Assembly (NCBI RefSeq): GCF_964340395.1
Contig: NC_135564.1
Coordinates: 22,311,287-22,375,286, forward strand
DNA length: 64,000 nucleotides
Origin: Glandiceps talaboti
Lineage: Eukaryota > Hemichordata > Enteropneusta > Spengelidae
Reading direction: 5' to 3'
Shown here: positions 36,872 to 51,000 of the stretch, piece after piece
Numbering within the stretch: position 1 is the stretch's first letter
Layout of the letters: each line of letters opens with the position of its first letter
Notes under the pieces: model-generated
Seen by the model: only the letters and a program-made list of their open reading frames with translations
The model's database searches: none
What the model was told of the DNA's origin: nothing
Made by a program: the position numbers and the translations under genes

Positions 36872-39800
36872 AGCACTACCAGTTACACAGGTATAGAATA
36901 TCTGATATAAATGTTATATGTGCTACCAGTCACATAGGTATAGAATATCTGATATAAATGTTATTAGTGCTACCAGTCACATAGGTATAGAATATCTGAT
37001 ATAAATGTTATTAGTGTTATCAGTCACATAGGTATAGAATATCTGATATAAATGTTATTAGTGCTATCAGTCACCTAGGTATAGAATATCTGATATAAAT
37101 GTTATTAGTGTTATCAGTCACATAGGTATAGAATATCTGATATAAATGTTATATGTGCTATCAGTCACACAGGTATAGAATATCTGATATAAATGTTATT
37201 AGTGTTATCAGTCACCTAGCTATAGAATATCTGATATAAATGTTATATGTGCTACCAGTCACACAGGTATAGAATATCTGATATAAATGTTATTAGTGTT
37301 ATCAGTCACCTAGGTATAGAATATCTGATATAAATGTTATTAGTGTTATCAGTCACATAGGTATAGAATATCTGATATAAATGTTATTAGTGTTATCAGT
37401 CACATAGGTATAGAATATCTGATATAAATGTTATTAGTGTTATCAGTCACCTAGCTATAGAATATCTGATATAAATGTTATTAGTGTTATCAGTCACATA
37501 GGTATAGAATATCTGATATAAATGTTATTAGTGTTATCAGTCACCTAGGTATAGAATATCTGATATAAATGTTATATGTGTTATCAGTCACCTAGGTATA
37601 GAATATCTGATATAAATGTTATTAGTGTTATCAGTCACCTAGGTATAGAATATCTGATATAAATGTTATTAGTGCTATCAGTCACATAGGTATAGAATAT
37701 CTGATATAAATGTTATATGTGCTACCAGTCACATAGGTATAGAATATCTGATATAAATGTTATATGTGCTATCAGTCACCTAGGTATAGAATATCTGATA
37801 TAAATGTTATATGTGTTATCAGTCACCTAGGTATAGAATATCTGATATAAATGTTATTAGTGTTATCAGTCACATAGGTATAGAATATCTGATATAAATG
37901 TTATTAGTGTTATCAGTCACATAGGTATAGAATATTTGATATAAATGTTATTAGTGTTATCAGTCACATAGGTATAGAATATCTGATATAAATGTTATTA
38001 GTGTTATCAGTCACCTAGGTATAGAATATCTAAATGTTATTAGTGTTATCAGTCACATAGGTATAGAATATCTGATATAAATGTTATTAGTGCTATCAGT
38101 CACCTAGGTATAGAATATCTGATATAAATGTTATTAGTGTTATCAGTCACATAGGTATAGAATATCTGATATAAATGTTATTAGTGCTATCAGTCACCTA
38201 GGTATAGAATATCTGATATAAATGTTATTAGTGTTATCAGTCACCTAGGTATAGAATATCTGATATAAATGTTATTAGTGCTATCAGTCACACAGGTATA
38301 GAATATCTGATATAAATGTTATTAGTGCTATCAGTCACATAGGTATAGAATATCTGATATAAATGTTATTAGTGTTATCAGTCACCTAGGTATAGAATAT
38401 CTGATATAAATGTTATATGTGCTACCAGTCACATAGGTATAGAATATCTGATATAAATGTTATTAGTGTTATCAGTCACATAGGTATAGAATATCTGATA
38501 TAAATGTTATATGTGCTATCAGTCACCTAGGTATAGAATATCTGATATAAATGTTATTAGTGTTATCAGTTACACAGGTATAGAATATCTGATATAAATG
38601 TTATTAGTGCTATCAGTCACATAGGTATAGAATATCTGATATAAATGTTATTAGTGTTATCAGTCACCTAGGTATAGAATATCTGATATAAATGTTATTA
38701 GTGCTATCAGTCACATAGGTATAGAATATCTGATATAAATGTTATATGTGCTACCAGTCACATAGGTATAGAATATCTGATATAAATGTTATATGTGTTA
38801 TCAGTCACCTAGGTATAGAATATCTGATATAAATGTTATTAGTGTTATCAGTCACATAGGTATAGAATATCTGATATAAATGTTATTAGTGTTATCAGTC
38901 ACATAGGTATAGAATATTTGATATAAATGTTATTAGTGTTATCAGTCACATAGGTATAGAATATCTGATATAAATGTTATTAGTGTTATCAGTCACCTAG
39001 GTATAGAATATCTAAATGTTATTAGTGTTATCAGTCACATAGGTATAGAATATCTGATATAAATGTTATTAGTGCTATCAGTCACCTAGGTATAGAATAT
39101 CTGATATAAATGTTATTAGTGTTATCAGTCACATAGGTATAGAATATCTGATATAAATGTTATTAGTGCTATCAGTCACCTAGGTATAGAATATCTGATA
39201 TAAATGTTATTAGTGCTATCAGTCACCTAGGTATAGAATATCTGATATAAATGTTATTAGTGTTATCAGTCACCTAGGTATAGAATATCTGATATAAATG
39301 TTATTAGTGCTATCAGTCACCTAGGTATAGAATATCTGATATAAATGTTATTAGTGTTATCAGTCACCTAGGTATAGAATATCTGATATAAATGTTATTA
39401 GTGCTATCAGTCACACAGGTATAGAATATCTGATATAAATGTTATTAGTGCTATCAGTCACATAGGTATAGAATATCTGATATAAATGTTATTAGTGTTA
39501 TCAGTCACCTAGGTATAGAATATCTGATATAAATGTTATATGTGCTACCAGTCACATAGGTATAGAATATCTGATATAAATGTTATTAGTGTTATCAGTC
39601 ACATAGGTATAGAATATCTGATATAAATGTTATATGTGCTATCAGTCACCTAGGTATAGAATATCTGATATAAATGTTATTAGTGTTATCAGTTACACAG
39701 GTATAGAATATCTGATATAAATGTTATTAGTGCTATCAGTCACATAGGTATAGAATATCTGATATAAATGTTATTAGTGTTATCAGTCACCTAGGTATAG

Positions 39801-41749
39801 AATATCTGATATAAATGTTATTAGTGCTATCAGTCACATAGGTATAGAATATCTGATATAAATGTTATATGTGCTACCAGTCACATAGGTATAGAATATC
39901 TGATATAAATGTTATATGTGTTATCAGTCACCTAGGTATAGAATATCTGATATAAATGTTATTAGTGTTATCAGTCACATAGGTATAGAATATCTGATAT
40001 AAATGTTATTAGTGTTATCAGTCACATAGGTATAGAATATTTGATATAAATGTTATTAGTGTTATCAGTCACATAGGTATAGAATATCTGATATAAATGT
40101 TATTAGTGTTATCAGTCACCTAGGTATAGAATATCTAAATGTTATTAGTGTTATCAGTCACATAGGTATAGAATATCTGATATAAATGTTATTAGTGCTA
40201 TCAGTCACCTAGGTATAGAATATCTGATATAAATGTTATTAGTGTTATCAGTCACATAGGTATAGAATATCTGATATAAATGTTATTAGTGCTATCAGTC
40301 ACCTAGGTATAGAATATCTGATATAAATGTTATTAGTGTTATCAGTCACCTAGGTATAGAATATCTGATATAAATGTTATTAGTGCTATCAGTCACACAG
40401 GTATAGAATATCTGATATAAATGTTATTAGTGCTATCAGTCACATAGGTATAGAATATCTGATATAAATGTTATTAGTGTTATCAGTCACATAGGTATAG
40501 AATATCTGATATAAATGTTATTAGTGCTATCAGTCACCTAGGTATAGAATATCTGATATAAATGTTATTAGTGCTATCAGTCACATAGGTATAGAATATC
40601 TGATATAAATGTTATTAGTGTTATCAGTCACATAGGTATAGAATATCTGATATAAATGTTATATGTGCTATCAGTCACCTAGGTATAGAATATCTGATAT
40701 AAATGTTATTAGTGTTATCAGTCACACAGGTATAGAATATCTGATATAAATGTTATTAGTGTTATCAGTCACCTAGGTATAGAATATCTGATATAAATGT
40801 TATTAGTGTTATCAGTCACATAGGTATAGAATATCTGATATAAATGTTATATGTGCTATCAGTCACCTAGGTATAGAATATCTGATATAAATGTTATTAG
40901 TGTTATCAGTCACACAGGTATAGAATATCTGATATAAATGTTATTAGTGTTATCAGTCACCTAGGTATAGAATATCTGATATAAATGTTATTAGTGTTAT
41001 CAGTCACCTAGCTATAGAATATCTGATATAAATGTTATATGTGTTATCAGTCACATAGGTATAGAATATCTGATATAAATGTTATTAGTGCTATCAGTCA
41101 CATAGGTATAGAATATCTGATATAAATGTTATTAGTGTTATCAGTCACCTAGGTATAGAATATCTGATATAAATGTTATTAGTGTTATCAGTCACCTAGG
41201 TATAGAATATCTGATATAAATGTTATTAGTGTTATCAGTCACCTAGGTATAGAATATCTGATATAAATGTTATTAGTGTTATCAGTCACCTAGGTATAGA
41301 ATATCTGATATAAATGTTATTAGTGCTATCAGTCACACAGGTATAGAATATCTGATATAAATGTTATATGTGCTACCAGTCACACAGGTATAGAATATCT
41401 GATATAAATGTTATTAGTGTTATCAGTCACCTAGGTATAGAATATCTGATATAAATGTTATTAGTGTTACCAGTCACATAGGTATAGAATATCTGATATA
41501 AATGTTATTAGTGTTACCAGTCACATAGGTATAGAATATCTGATATAAATGTTATTAGTGTTATCAGTCACCTAGGTATAGAATATCTGATATAAATGTT
41601 ATTAGTGTTACCAGTCACATAGGTATAGAATATCTGATATAAATGTTATTAGTGTTATCAGTCACACAGGTATAGAATATCTGATATAAATGTTATTAGT
41701 GCTACCAGTCACACAGGTATAGAATATCTGCTGATATAAATGTTATATG
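36872..41749. repeat. 47-bp satellite array (about 104 copies) in a DYM intron
   Basis: Unit CAGTCACATAGGTATAGAAT, ATCTGATATAAATGTTATTA, GTGTTAT (47 bp), with variants ACATAGG/ACCTAGG/ACACAGG, TTAGTG/ATGTG and GTTAT/GCTAC/GCTAT. A 42-bp deletion unit (ATCTAAATG) occurs three times at fixed spacing. Homogeneity is very high, implying recent expansion or conversion. Confidence 0.98.
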
Positions 41750-41877
41750 GGCATTTTCTTAACAATAAATTCATATTGATATGAAGAACAATTCCTGAAG
41801 TGAACTGTTTACCAAGTACAGCATTTAATTCAATGGTGTCGACAGGACTTGTGATCTGTTGCCAGTTTAATATCCGG

Positions 41878-42328
41878 CCTCTATTCCTACTGACCATTTG
41901 TTTGTTGTCAGTTATCCAATCTCAATTCCTACTAACCATTTGTTTGTTGTCAGTTATCCAGTCTCAATTCCTACTGACCATTTGTTTGTTGTCAGTTATC
42001 CAATCTCAATTCCTACTGACCATTTGTTTGTTGTCAGTTATCCAGTCTCAATTCCTACTGACCATTTGTTTGTTGTCAGTTATCCAGTCTCAATTCCTAC
42101 TGACCATTTGTTTGTTGTCAGTTATCCAGTCTCAATTCCTACTGACCATTTGTTTGTTGTCAGTTTTCCAATCTCAATTCCTACTGACCATTTGTTTGTT
42201 GTCAGTTATCCAGTCTCAATTCCTACTGACCATTTGTTTGTTGTCAGTTATCCAGTCTCAATTCCTACTGACCATTTGTTTGTTGTCAGTTATCCAGTCT
42301 CAATTCCTACTGACCATTTGTTTGTTGT
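41878..42328. repeat. 42-bp minisatellite (about 10.7 copies)
   Basis: Unit CTACTGACCATTTGTTTGTT plus GTCAGTTATCCAGTCTCAATTC. A 14-codon unit length gives an open frame of a 14-residue hydrophobic repeat (LLTICLLSVIQSQF). I treat this as a by-product of the repeat length. The right end abuts truncated H2-c. Confidence 0.95.
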
Positions 42329-42728
42329 TCATGTTGTTTAACTTTACATGTAAACTGTCGGCCAATAAAGTTTGGTCGATTCACAGTCGGCAGTGAGACT
42401 GCTCTTGCATAACTTCAACCGCAAGCCAAGGCATGCCTTCCTTACGCGAGTTATACTTCCATGCTATGAGCGAAAAACTGGGTCGAAATTTCAGGGCCTC
42501 AAGTAGGTGTCCCAAATTCGTCGAAAAATCGGTATTCCTAAATGTAATGCCAAAATTTATTTTGCTGGCACGAAAGAAGAGATATCAGTTGAGGTTTAGG
42601 CGTTTTCAGTATCTAAAATGGGGAACTCTAGTGAAAGTTACGGCGAGTTGAAAATACCGAAAAATAAGGCCCGTGAGCAGCCATTCATAGTCGTCATCTG
42701 GAGCAAATGAGGATAGATTATATGCAAA

Positions 42729-44013
42729 CAAGTCATTGAGAATGACATAGGCCCCGCTATGATTGGGTTTTAAGGAATTATCACTACTCTGATCACGCAA
42801 CAACACTTGTGAACCTAAATCAAACAGACTTAGATATGTTGTGTCTGCTTGTTGGACATGGAACATGCCTACAACAATAAAGGAATGGTCGGGTATGGGG
42901 GATCATATCACGATGAAAATGGATATGCACATTTATGTCATAGAACACTGTCCTAATACCAACTTTGAATGAGATCTGTTCAAGCATGTCTGAGTTATGG
43001 CTTTGGACATGGAAAATTCACAAACAAAATGGCTGCCAGGCAGCCATATTGGATCGTATCACTACAAAAATGGATATGCACATGTATGTCACAGAACACT
43101 GTCCTAATACCAACTTTGAATGAGATCTGTTCAAGCATGTCTGAGTTATGGCTTTGGACATAGAAAAATAACAAACAAAATGGCTGCCAGGCGGCCATAT
43201 TGGATCGTATCACAACAACAATGAATATGCACATGTATGTCATAGAACACTGTCCTAATACCAACTTTGAATGAGATCTGTTCAAGCATGTCTGAGTTAT
43301 GGCTTTGGACATGAAAATTACAAACAAAATGGCTGCCAGGTGGCCATATTGGATCGTATCATGACAACAATGTATATGCACATGTATGTCATAGAACACT
43401 GTCCTAATACCAACTTTGAATGAGATCTGTTCGAGCATGTCTGAGTTATGGCATGGACATGGAAAATTCACAAACAAAATGGCTGCCAGGCAGCCATATT
43501 GGATCGTATCACAATGAAAATGGATATGCACATGTATATCATAGAACAAAGTCCTAATACCAACTTTGAATGAGATCTGTTCAAGCATGTCTGAGTTATG
43601 GCTTTGGACATGAAAATTCAAGCATGTCTGAGTTATGGCTTTGGACATGAAAATTCACAAACAAAATGGCTGCCAGGTGGCTATATTGGATCGTATCATG
43701 ACAACAATGAATTTGCACATATACGCCATAGAACACTGTCCTAATACCAACTTTGAATGAGATCTGTTCAAGCATGTCTGAGATATGGCTTTAGACAGGG
43801 AAAATTTGCAAACAAAATGGCTGCTAGGCAGCCATATTGGATCGTATCATGAAACAAATTGACGTGCATATGTCTGCCATTGTATGTTGCCCCTGTACCA
43901 AGTTTGAAAAAAATCGGTCCAGGCATCTCCAAGAAACGGCTGCGGACGGACGGACGGACGGACGGAACCCAATCCATAAGTCCCCATCCCGGACTTCGTC
44001 CGGCGGGGACTAA
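42729..44013 (+). mobile_element. H3 element nested in H2-c
   Basis: 1,285 bp absent from the same point in H2-a (CATATGCAAA/TGTGGTTTG, 53800/53801). It contains ATAGGCCCCGC near its 5' end (42747-42757), six units of a central tandem repeat, a (GGAC)n tract (about 43943-43965), and a 3' hairpin GTCCCC…CCGGAC TTC GTCCGG…GGGGAC (43980-44010) ending in CTAA (44010-44013). TTAGTCCCCGC, the inverse of the 3' end, matches the 5' motif at 9 of 11 positions. No protein is encoded. Confidence 0.8.
42906..43860 (+). repeat. H3 central tandem repeat, about 150 bp x 6
   Basis: GGATATGCACATGTATGTCA, AGAACACTGTCCTAATACCA, GAATGAGATCTGTTCAAGCA, TGTCTGAGTTATGGCTTTGG and AATGGCTGCCAGGCAGCCAT recur every about 150 bp (starts near 42921, 43072, 43222, 43372, 43521). 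A partial 42-bp duplication lies at 43616-43658. The minus-strand ORF 42995-43648 is a by-product. Confidence 0.93.
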
Positions 44014-44656
44014 TGAGGGTATTGCGGACTGGCTGATTATGTAGAAAGGGTGCAAAATTTGGATTTGAAGTTTATAACCCTGTTTCAAATGAACACTTGT
44101 CATTTGGGCGCACAATGCGTAGAATTATGAGTATAGCACATATTACATTGCTTGTTTGACGTCAATAGTGTCTTCTGAAAAGTGGCATTTTACTTAAAGT
44201 CTTGTCGACTGATTTCCAATATGGCGTCGGTTACAATTCTCATTAACATATTCATTTTTCTTTAAATTACAAGAAAAAAATCATATAAAATAAAAATGAA
44301 GATGTGCTGACTTGAAATTACCAGATCTGAGTAAGCTACCCCCTGTGCATTAACACACCAGATATCAAAGCAATCTGACAAATAGTATTTGAGGAGATGA
44401 TGAAAATGTCATTTTTTGAAAAAAAATCATAAAAAAATTGAAAATGGCACAGATCAACTTGGCATGAACAAATCTGAATAGCCTCCCCCCAGGGAACATG
44501 CACACCAAATATCAAAGAATTCTGACTGTCACTTTCGGAGAAGATGATGAAAATATAAAAATTTGACGGACACCAATGATTCCACCTATACTCTATACCT
44601 TAATATACACCTATACCTAAAGCTTTGCTTTCAGCTTTCGCTGACAGCGGAGTTAA

Positions 44657-44717
44657 CAAAGCTTATGGTGTAGTCTAACCATTCAATGCAAATTGAACAG
44701 AACAGTGCTCTGTATAA

Positions 44718-44752
<35 letters not shown>

Positions 44753-45097
44753 GTGGATGTAATGGTAATCATCTAACAGGTTCATTATTAAGTAAATACC
44801 ATATCTACCTCATAAGTGCATTACATCTGTATTTGTATCTATCTGTTTTTATATGTTTATATAGCATACTACACACAGAACTACTTTTTGGAAAAAACAA
44901 AAGAAAATGCAATTTGACCGAGAGAGGGTGCTATAGCTATTTGGACAGGAAAGTCTGGAGACAAAGCAAAACATTAAGCCCTTTTAAGATGAAATGAAAG
45001 CTAATGAAATTTTGGTCATAGATAGCCTTCCAAACATTGACAGAAAGTTCATATTGTGCTAACTGCTTAAGTGACAAAAAAGTTTACACTGTAAAAG
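44657..45097. other. Intron spacer with (GATT)n
   Basis: (GATT)n at about 44723-44751. No gene. Confidence 0.55.
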
Positions 45098-48000
45098 CTC
45101 CCCATAAGACTAACTGTAAGGCACCATCTATTAAATTCTTTCGTGCTGCCCATATAAGACTAACTGTATGGCACCATCTATTAAATTCTTTCTTGCTGCC
45201 CATATAAGACTAACTGTATGGCACCATCTATTAATTTCTTTCTTGTTCCCCATATAAGACTAACTGTATGGCACCATCTATTAAATTCTTTCATGCTGCC
45301 CATATAAGACTAACTGTATGGCACCATCTATTAAATTCTTTCTTGCTGCCCATATAAGACTGTAAGGCACCATCTATTAAATTCTTTCTTGTTCCCCATA
45401 TAAGACTAACTGTAAGGCACCATCTATTAAATTCTTTCTTGTTCCCCATATAAGACTAACTGTAAGGCACCATCTATTAAATTCTTTCTTGCTGCCCATA
45501 TAAGACTAACTGTATGGCACCATCTATTAAATTCTTTCTTGCTGCCCATATAAGACTGTAAGGCACCATCTATTAAATTCTTTCTTGTTCCCCATATAAG
45601 ACTAACTGTAAGGCACCATCTATTAAATTCTTTCTTGTTCCCCATATAAGACTAACTGTAAGGCACCATCTATTAAATTCTTTCTTGCTGCCCATATAAG
45701 ACTAACTGTAAGGCACCATCTATTAAATTCTTTCTTGTTCCCCATATAAGACTAACTGTAAGGCACCATCTATTAAATTCATTCTTGCTGCCCATATAAG
45801 ACTAACTGTAAGGCACCATCTATTAAATTCTTTCTTGCTGCCCATATAAGACTAACTGTAAGGCACCATCTATTAAATTTTTTCTTGTTCCCCATATAAG
45901 ACTAACTGTAAGGCACCATCTATTAAATTCTTTCTTGCTGCCCATATAAGACTAACTGTAAGGCACCATCTATTAAATTCTTTCTTGTTCCCCATATAAG
46001 ACTAACTGTAAGGCACCATCTATTAAATTCTTTCTTGTTCCCCATAGAAGACTAACTGTATGGCACCATCTATTAAATTTTTTCTTGTTCCCCATATAAG
46101 ACTAACTGTATGGCACCATCTATTAAATTTTTTCTTGTTCCCCATATAAGACTAACTGTAAGGCACCATCTATTAAATTCATTCTTGTTCCCCATATAAG
46201 ACTAACTGTAAGGCACCATCTATTAAATTCTTTCTTGTTCCCCATATAAGACTAACTGTAAGGCACCATCTATTAAATTCGTTCTTGTTCCCCATATAAG
46301 ACTAACTGTATGGCACCATCTATTAAATTCTTTCTTGTTCCCCATATAAGACTAACTGTAAGGCACCATCTATTAAATTCTTTCTTGCTGCCCATATAAG
46401 ACTAACTGTATGGCACCATCTATTAAATTCTTTCGTGCTGCCCATATAAGACTAACTGTAAGGCAACATCTATTAAATTCTTTCTTGCTGCCCATATAAG
46501 ACTAACTGTATGGCACCATCTATTAAATTCTTTCTTGCTGCCCATATAAGACTAAATGTAAGGCAACATCTATTAAATTCTTTCTTGCTGCCCATATAAG
46601 ACTAACTGTATGGCACCATCTATTAAATTCTTTCTTGCTGCCCATATAAGACTAAATGTAAGGCAACATCTATTAAATTCTTTCTTGCTGCCCATATAAG
46701 ACTAACTGTATGGCACCATCTATTAAATTCTTTCTTGCTGCCCATATAAGACTAACTGTATGGCACCATCTATTAAATTCTTTCTTGTTCCCCATATAAG
46801 ACTAACTGTAAGGCACCATCTATTAAATTCTTTCTTGTTCCCCATATAAGACTAACTGTATGGCACCATCTATTAAATTCTTTCTTGTTCCCCATATAAG
46901 ACTAACTGTAAGGCACCATCTATTAAATTCTTTCTTGTTCCCCATATAAGACTAACTGTAAGGCACCATCTATTAAATTCTTTCTTGCTGCCCATATAAG
47001 ACTAACTGTATGGCACCATCTATTAAATTCTTTCTTGTTCCCCATATAAGACTAACTGTATGGCACCATCTATTAAATTCTTTCTTGTTCCCCATATAAG
47101 ACTAACTGTAAGGCACCATCTATTAAATTCTTTCTTGTTCCCCATATAAGACTAACTGTAAGGCACCATCTATTAAATTCTTTCTTGCTGCCCATATAAG
47201 ACAAACTGTATGGCACCATCTATTAAATTCTTTCTTGTTCCCCATATAAGACTAACTGTATGGCACCATCTATTAAATTCTTTCTTGTTCCCCATATAAG
47301 ACTAACTGTATGGCACCATATATCAAATTCTTTCTTGCTGCCCATATAAGACTAACTGTATGGCACCATCTATTAAATTCTTTCTTGCTGCCCATATAAG
47401 ACTAACTGTATGGCACCATCTATTAAATTCTTTCTTGCTGCCCATATAAGACTAACTGTAAGGCACCATCTATTAAATTCTTTCTTGTTGCCCATATAAG
47501 ACTAGCTGTATGGCACCATCTATTAAATTCTTTCTTGCTGCCCATATAAGACTAACTGTAAGGCACCATCTATTAAATTCTTTCTTGCTGCCCATATAAG
47601 ACTAACTGTAAGGCACCATCTATTAAATTCTTTCTTGCTGCCCATATAAGACTAACTGTAAGGCACCATCTATTAAATTCATTCTTGCTGCCCATATAAG
47701 ACTAACTGTATGGCACCATCTATTAAATTCTTTCTTGCTGCCCATATAAGACTAACTGTATGGCACCATCTATTAAATTCTTTCTTGCTGCCCATATAAG
47801 ACTAACTGTAAGGCACCATCTATTAAATTCTTTCTTGTTGCCCATATAAGACTAGCTGTATGGCACCATCTATTAAATTCTTTCTTGCTGCCCATATAAG
47901 ACTAACTGTAAGGCACCATCTATTAAATTCTTTCTTGCTGCCCATATAAGACTAACTGTAAGGCACCATCTATTAAATTCATTCTTGCTGCCCATATAAG

Positions 48001-51000
48001 ACTAACTGTATGGCACCATCTATTAAATTCTTTCGTGCTGCCCATATAAGACTAACTGTAAGGCACCATCTATTAAATTCTTTCTTGCTGCCCATATAAG
48101 ACTAACTGTAAGGCACCATCTATTAATTTCTTTCTTGTTCCCCATATAAGACTAACTGTATGGCACCATCTATTAAATTCTTTCTTGTTCCCCATATAAG
48201 ACTAACTGTAAGGCACCATCTATTAAATTCTTTCTTGTTCCCCATATAAGACTAACTGTATGGCACCATCTATTAAATTCTTTCTTGCTGCCCATATAAG
48301 ACTAACTGTAAGGCACCATCTATTAAATTCTTTCTTGCTGCCCATATAAGACTAACTGTAAGGCACCATCTATTAAATTCTTTCTTGCTGCCCATATAAG
48401 ACTAACTGTAAGGCACCATCTACTAAATTCTTTCTTGCTGCCCATATAAGACTAACTGTAAGGCACCATCTATTAATTTCTTTCTTGTTCCCCATATAAG
48501 ACTAACTGTATGGCACCATCTATTAAATTCTTTCTTGTTCCCCATATAAGACTAACTGTAAGGCACCATCTATTAAATTCTTTCTTGTTCCCCATATAAG
48601 ACTAACTGTATGGCACCATCTATTAAATTCTTTCTTGCTGCCCATATAAGACTAACTGTAAGGCACCATCTATTAAATTCTTTCTTGCTGCCCATATAAG
48701 ACTAACTGTATGGCACCATCTATTAAATTCTTTCGTGCTGCCCATATAAGACTAACTGTATGGCACCATCTATTAAATTCATTCTTGTTCCCCATATAAG
48801 ACTAACTGTAAGGCACCATCTATTAAATTCTTTCTTGTTCCCCATATAAGACTAACTGTATGGCACCATCTATTAAATTCTTTCTTGCTGCCCATATAAG
48901 ACTAACTGTAAGGCACCATCTATTAAATTCTTTCTTGCTGCCCATATAAGACTAACTGTATGGCACCATCTATTAAATTCTTTCGTGCTGCCCATATAAG
49001 ACTAACTGTATGGCACCATATATTAAATTCATTCTTGTTCCCCATATAAGACTAACTGTAAGGCACCATCTATTAAATTCTTTCTTGCTGCCCATATAAG
49101 ACTAACTGTAAGGCACCATCTATTAATTTCTTTCTTGTTCCCCATATAAGACTAACTGTATGGCACCATCTATTAAATTCTTTCTTGTTCCCCATATAAG
49201 ACTAACTGTAAGGCACCATCTATTAAATTCTTTCTTGTTCCCCATATAAGACTAACTGTATGGCACCATCTATTAAATTCTTTCTTGCTGCCCATATAAG
49301 ACTAACTGTAAGGCACCATCTATTAAATTCTTTCTTGCTGCCCATATAAGACTAACTGTAAGGCACCATCTATTAAATTCTTTCTTGCTGCCCATATAAG
49401 ACTAACTGTAAGGCACCATCTACTAAATTCTTTCTTGCTGCCCATATAAGACTAACTGTAAGGCACCATCTATTAATTTCTTTCTTGTTCCCCATATAAG
49501 ACTAACTGTATGGCACCATCTATTAAATTCTTTCTTGTTCCCCATATAAGACTAACTGTAAGGCACCATCTATTAAATTCTTTCTTGTTCCCCATATAAG
49601 ACTAACTGTATGGCACCATCTATTAAATTCTTTCTTGCTGCCCATATAAGACTAACTGTAAGGCACCATCTATTAAATTCATTCTTGTTCCCCATATAAG
49701 ACTAACTGTATGGCACCATCTATTAAATTCTTTCTTGCTGCCCATATAAGACTAACTGTAAGGCACCATCTATTAAATTCATTCTTGCTGCCCATATAAG
49801 ACTAACTGTAAGGCACCATCTATTAAATTCTTTCTTGTTCCCCATATAAGACTAACTGTATGGCACCATCTATTAAATTCTTTCTTGCTGCCCATATAAG
49901 ACTAACTGTATGGCACCATCTATTAAATTCTTTCTTGTTCCCCATATAAGACTAACTGTAAGGCACCATCTATTAAATTCTTTCTTGTTCCCCATATAAG
50001 ACTAACTGTAAGGCACCATCTATTAAATTCATTCTTGCTGCCCATATAAGACTAAGTGTATGGCACCATCTATTAAATTCTTTCTTGTTCCCCATATAAG
50101 ACTAACTGTAAGGCACCATCTATTAAATTCTTTCTTGTTCCCCATATAAGACTAACTGTAAGGCACCATCTATTAAATTCTTTCTTGTTCCCCATATAAG
50201 ACTAACTGTATGGCACCATCTATTAAATTCTTTCTTGCTGCCCATATAAGACTAACTGTATGGCACCATCTATTAAATTCTTTCTTGTTCCCCATATAAG
50301 ACTAACTGTAAGGCACCATCTATTAAATTCTTTCTTGTTCCCCATATAAGACTAACTGTAAGGCACCATCTATTAAATTCATTCTTGCTGCCCATATAAG
50401 ACTAAGTGTATGGCACCATCTATTAAATTCTTTCTTGTTCCCCATATAAGACTAACTGTAAGGCACCATCTATTAAATTCTTTCTTGTTCCCCATATAAG
50501 ACTAACTGTAAGGCACCATCTATTAAATTCTTTCTTGTTCCCCATATAAGACTAACTGTATGGCACCATCTATTAAATTCTTTCTTGCTGCCCATATAAG
50601 ACTAAATGTAAGGCACCATCTATTAAATTCTTTCTTGCTGCCCATATAAGACTAACTGTAAGGCACCATCTATTAAATTCTTTCTTGCTGCCCATATAAG
50701 ACTAACTGTATGGCACCATCTATTAAATTCTTTCTTGCTGCCCATATAAGACTAACTGTATGGCACCATCTATTAAATTCTTTCTTGCTGCCCATATAAG
50801 ACTAACTGTATGGCACCATCTATTAAATTCTTTCTTGCTGCCCATATAAGACTAACTGTATGGCACCATTTATTAAATTCTTTCTTGCTGCCCATATAAG
50901 ACTAACTGTATGGCACCATCTATTAAATTCTTTCTTGCTGCCCATATAAGACTAACTGTATGGCACCATCTATTAAATTCTTTCTTGCTGCCCATATAAG

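Larger units (their letters stand above)
42329..44656 (+). mobile_element. H2 element c, 5'-truncated and interrupted by H3
   Basis: 42329-42728 matches H2-a at about 53030-53800 with an internal deletion (about 340 bp missing at CCTTACGCGAGT/TATACTTCC). 44014-44656 matches H2-a 53801-54442. The 3' end is ACAGCGGAGTTA (44644-44655), one change from the family terminus. The intervening 42729-44013 is an H3 insertion. Confidence 0.83.

Noticed and set aside
41800-42396. 198-codon ORF with 14-residue hydrophobic repeats
   Set aside because: The 42-bp unit is a multiple of three; two frames are open at once, and the ends run into non-coding DNA and H2.
42995-43648. 217-codon minus-strand ORF
   Set aside because: Lies in the H3 central tandem repeat; 150 bp is divisible by three and the peptide only repeats the unit.
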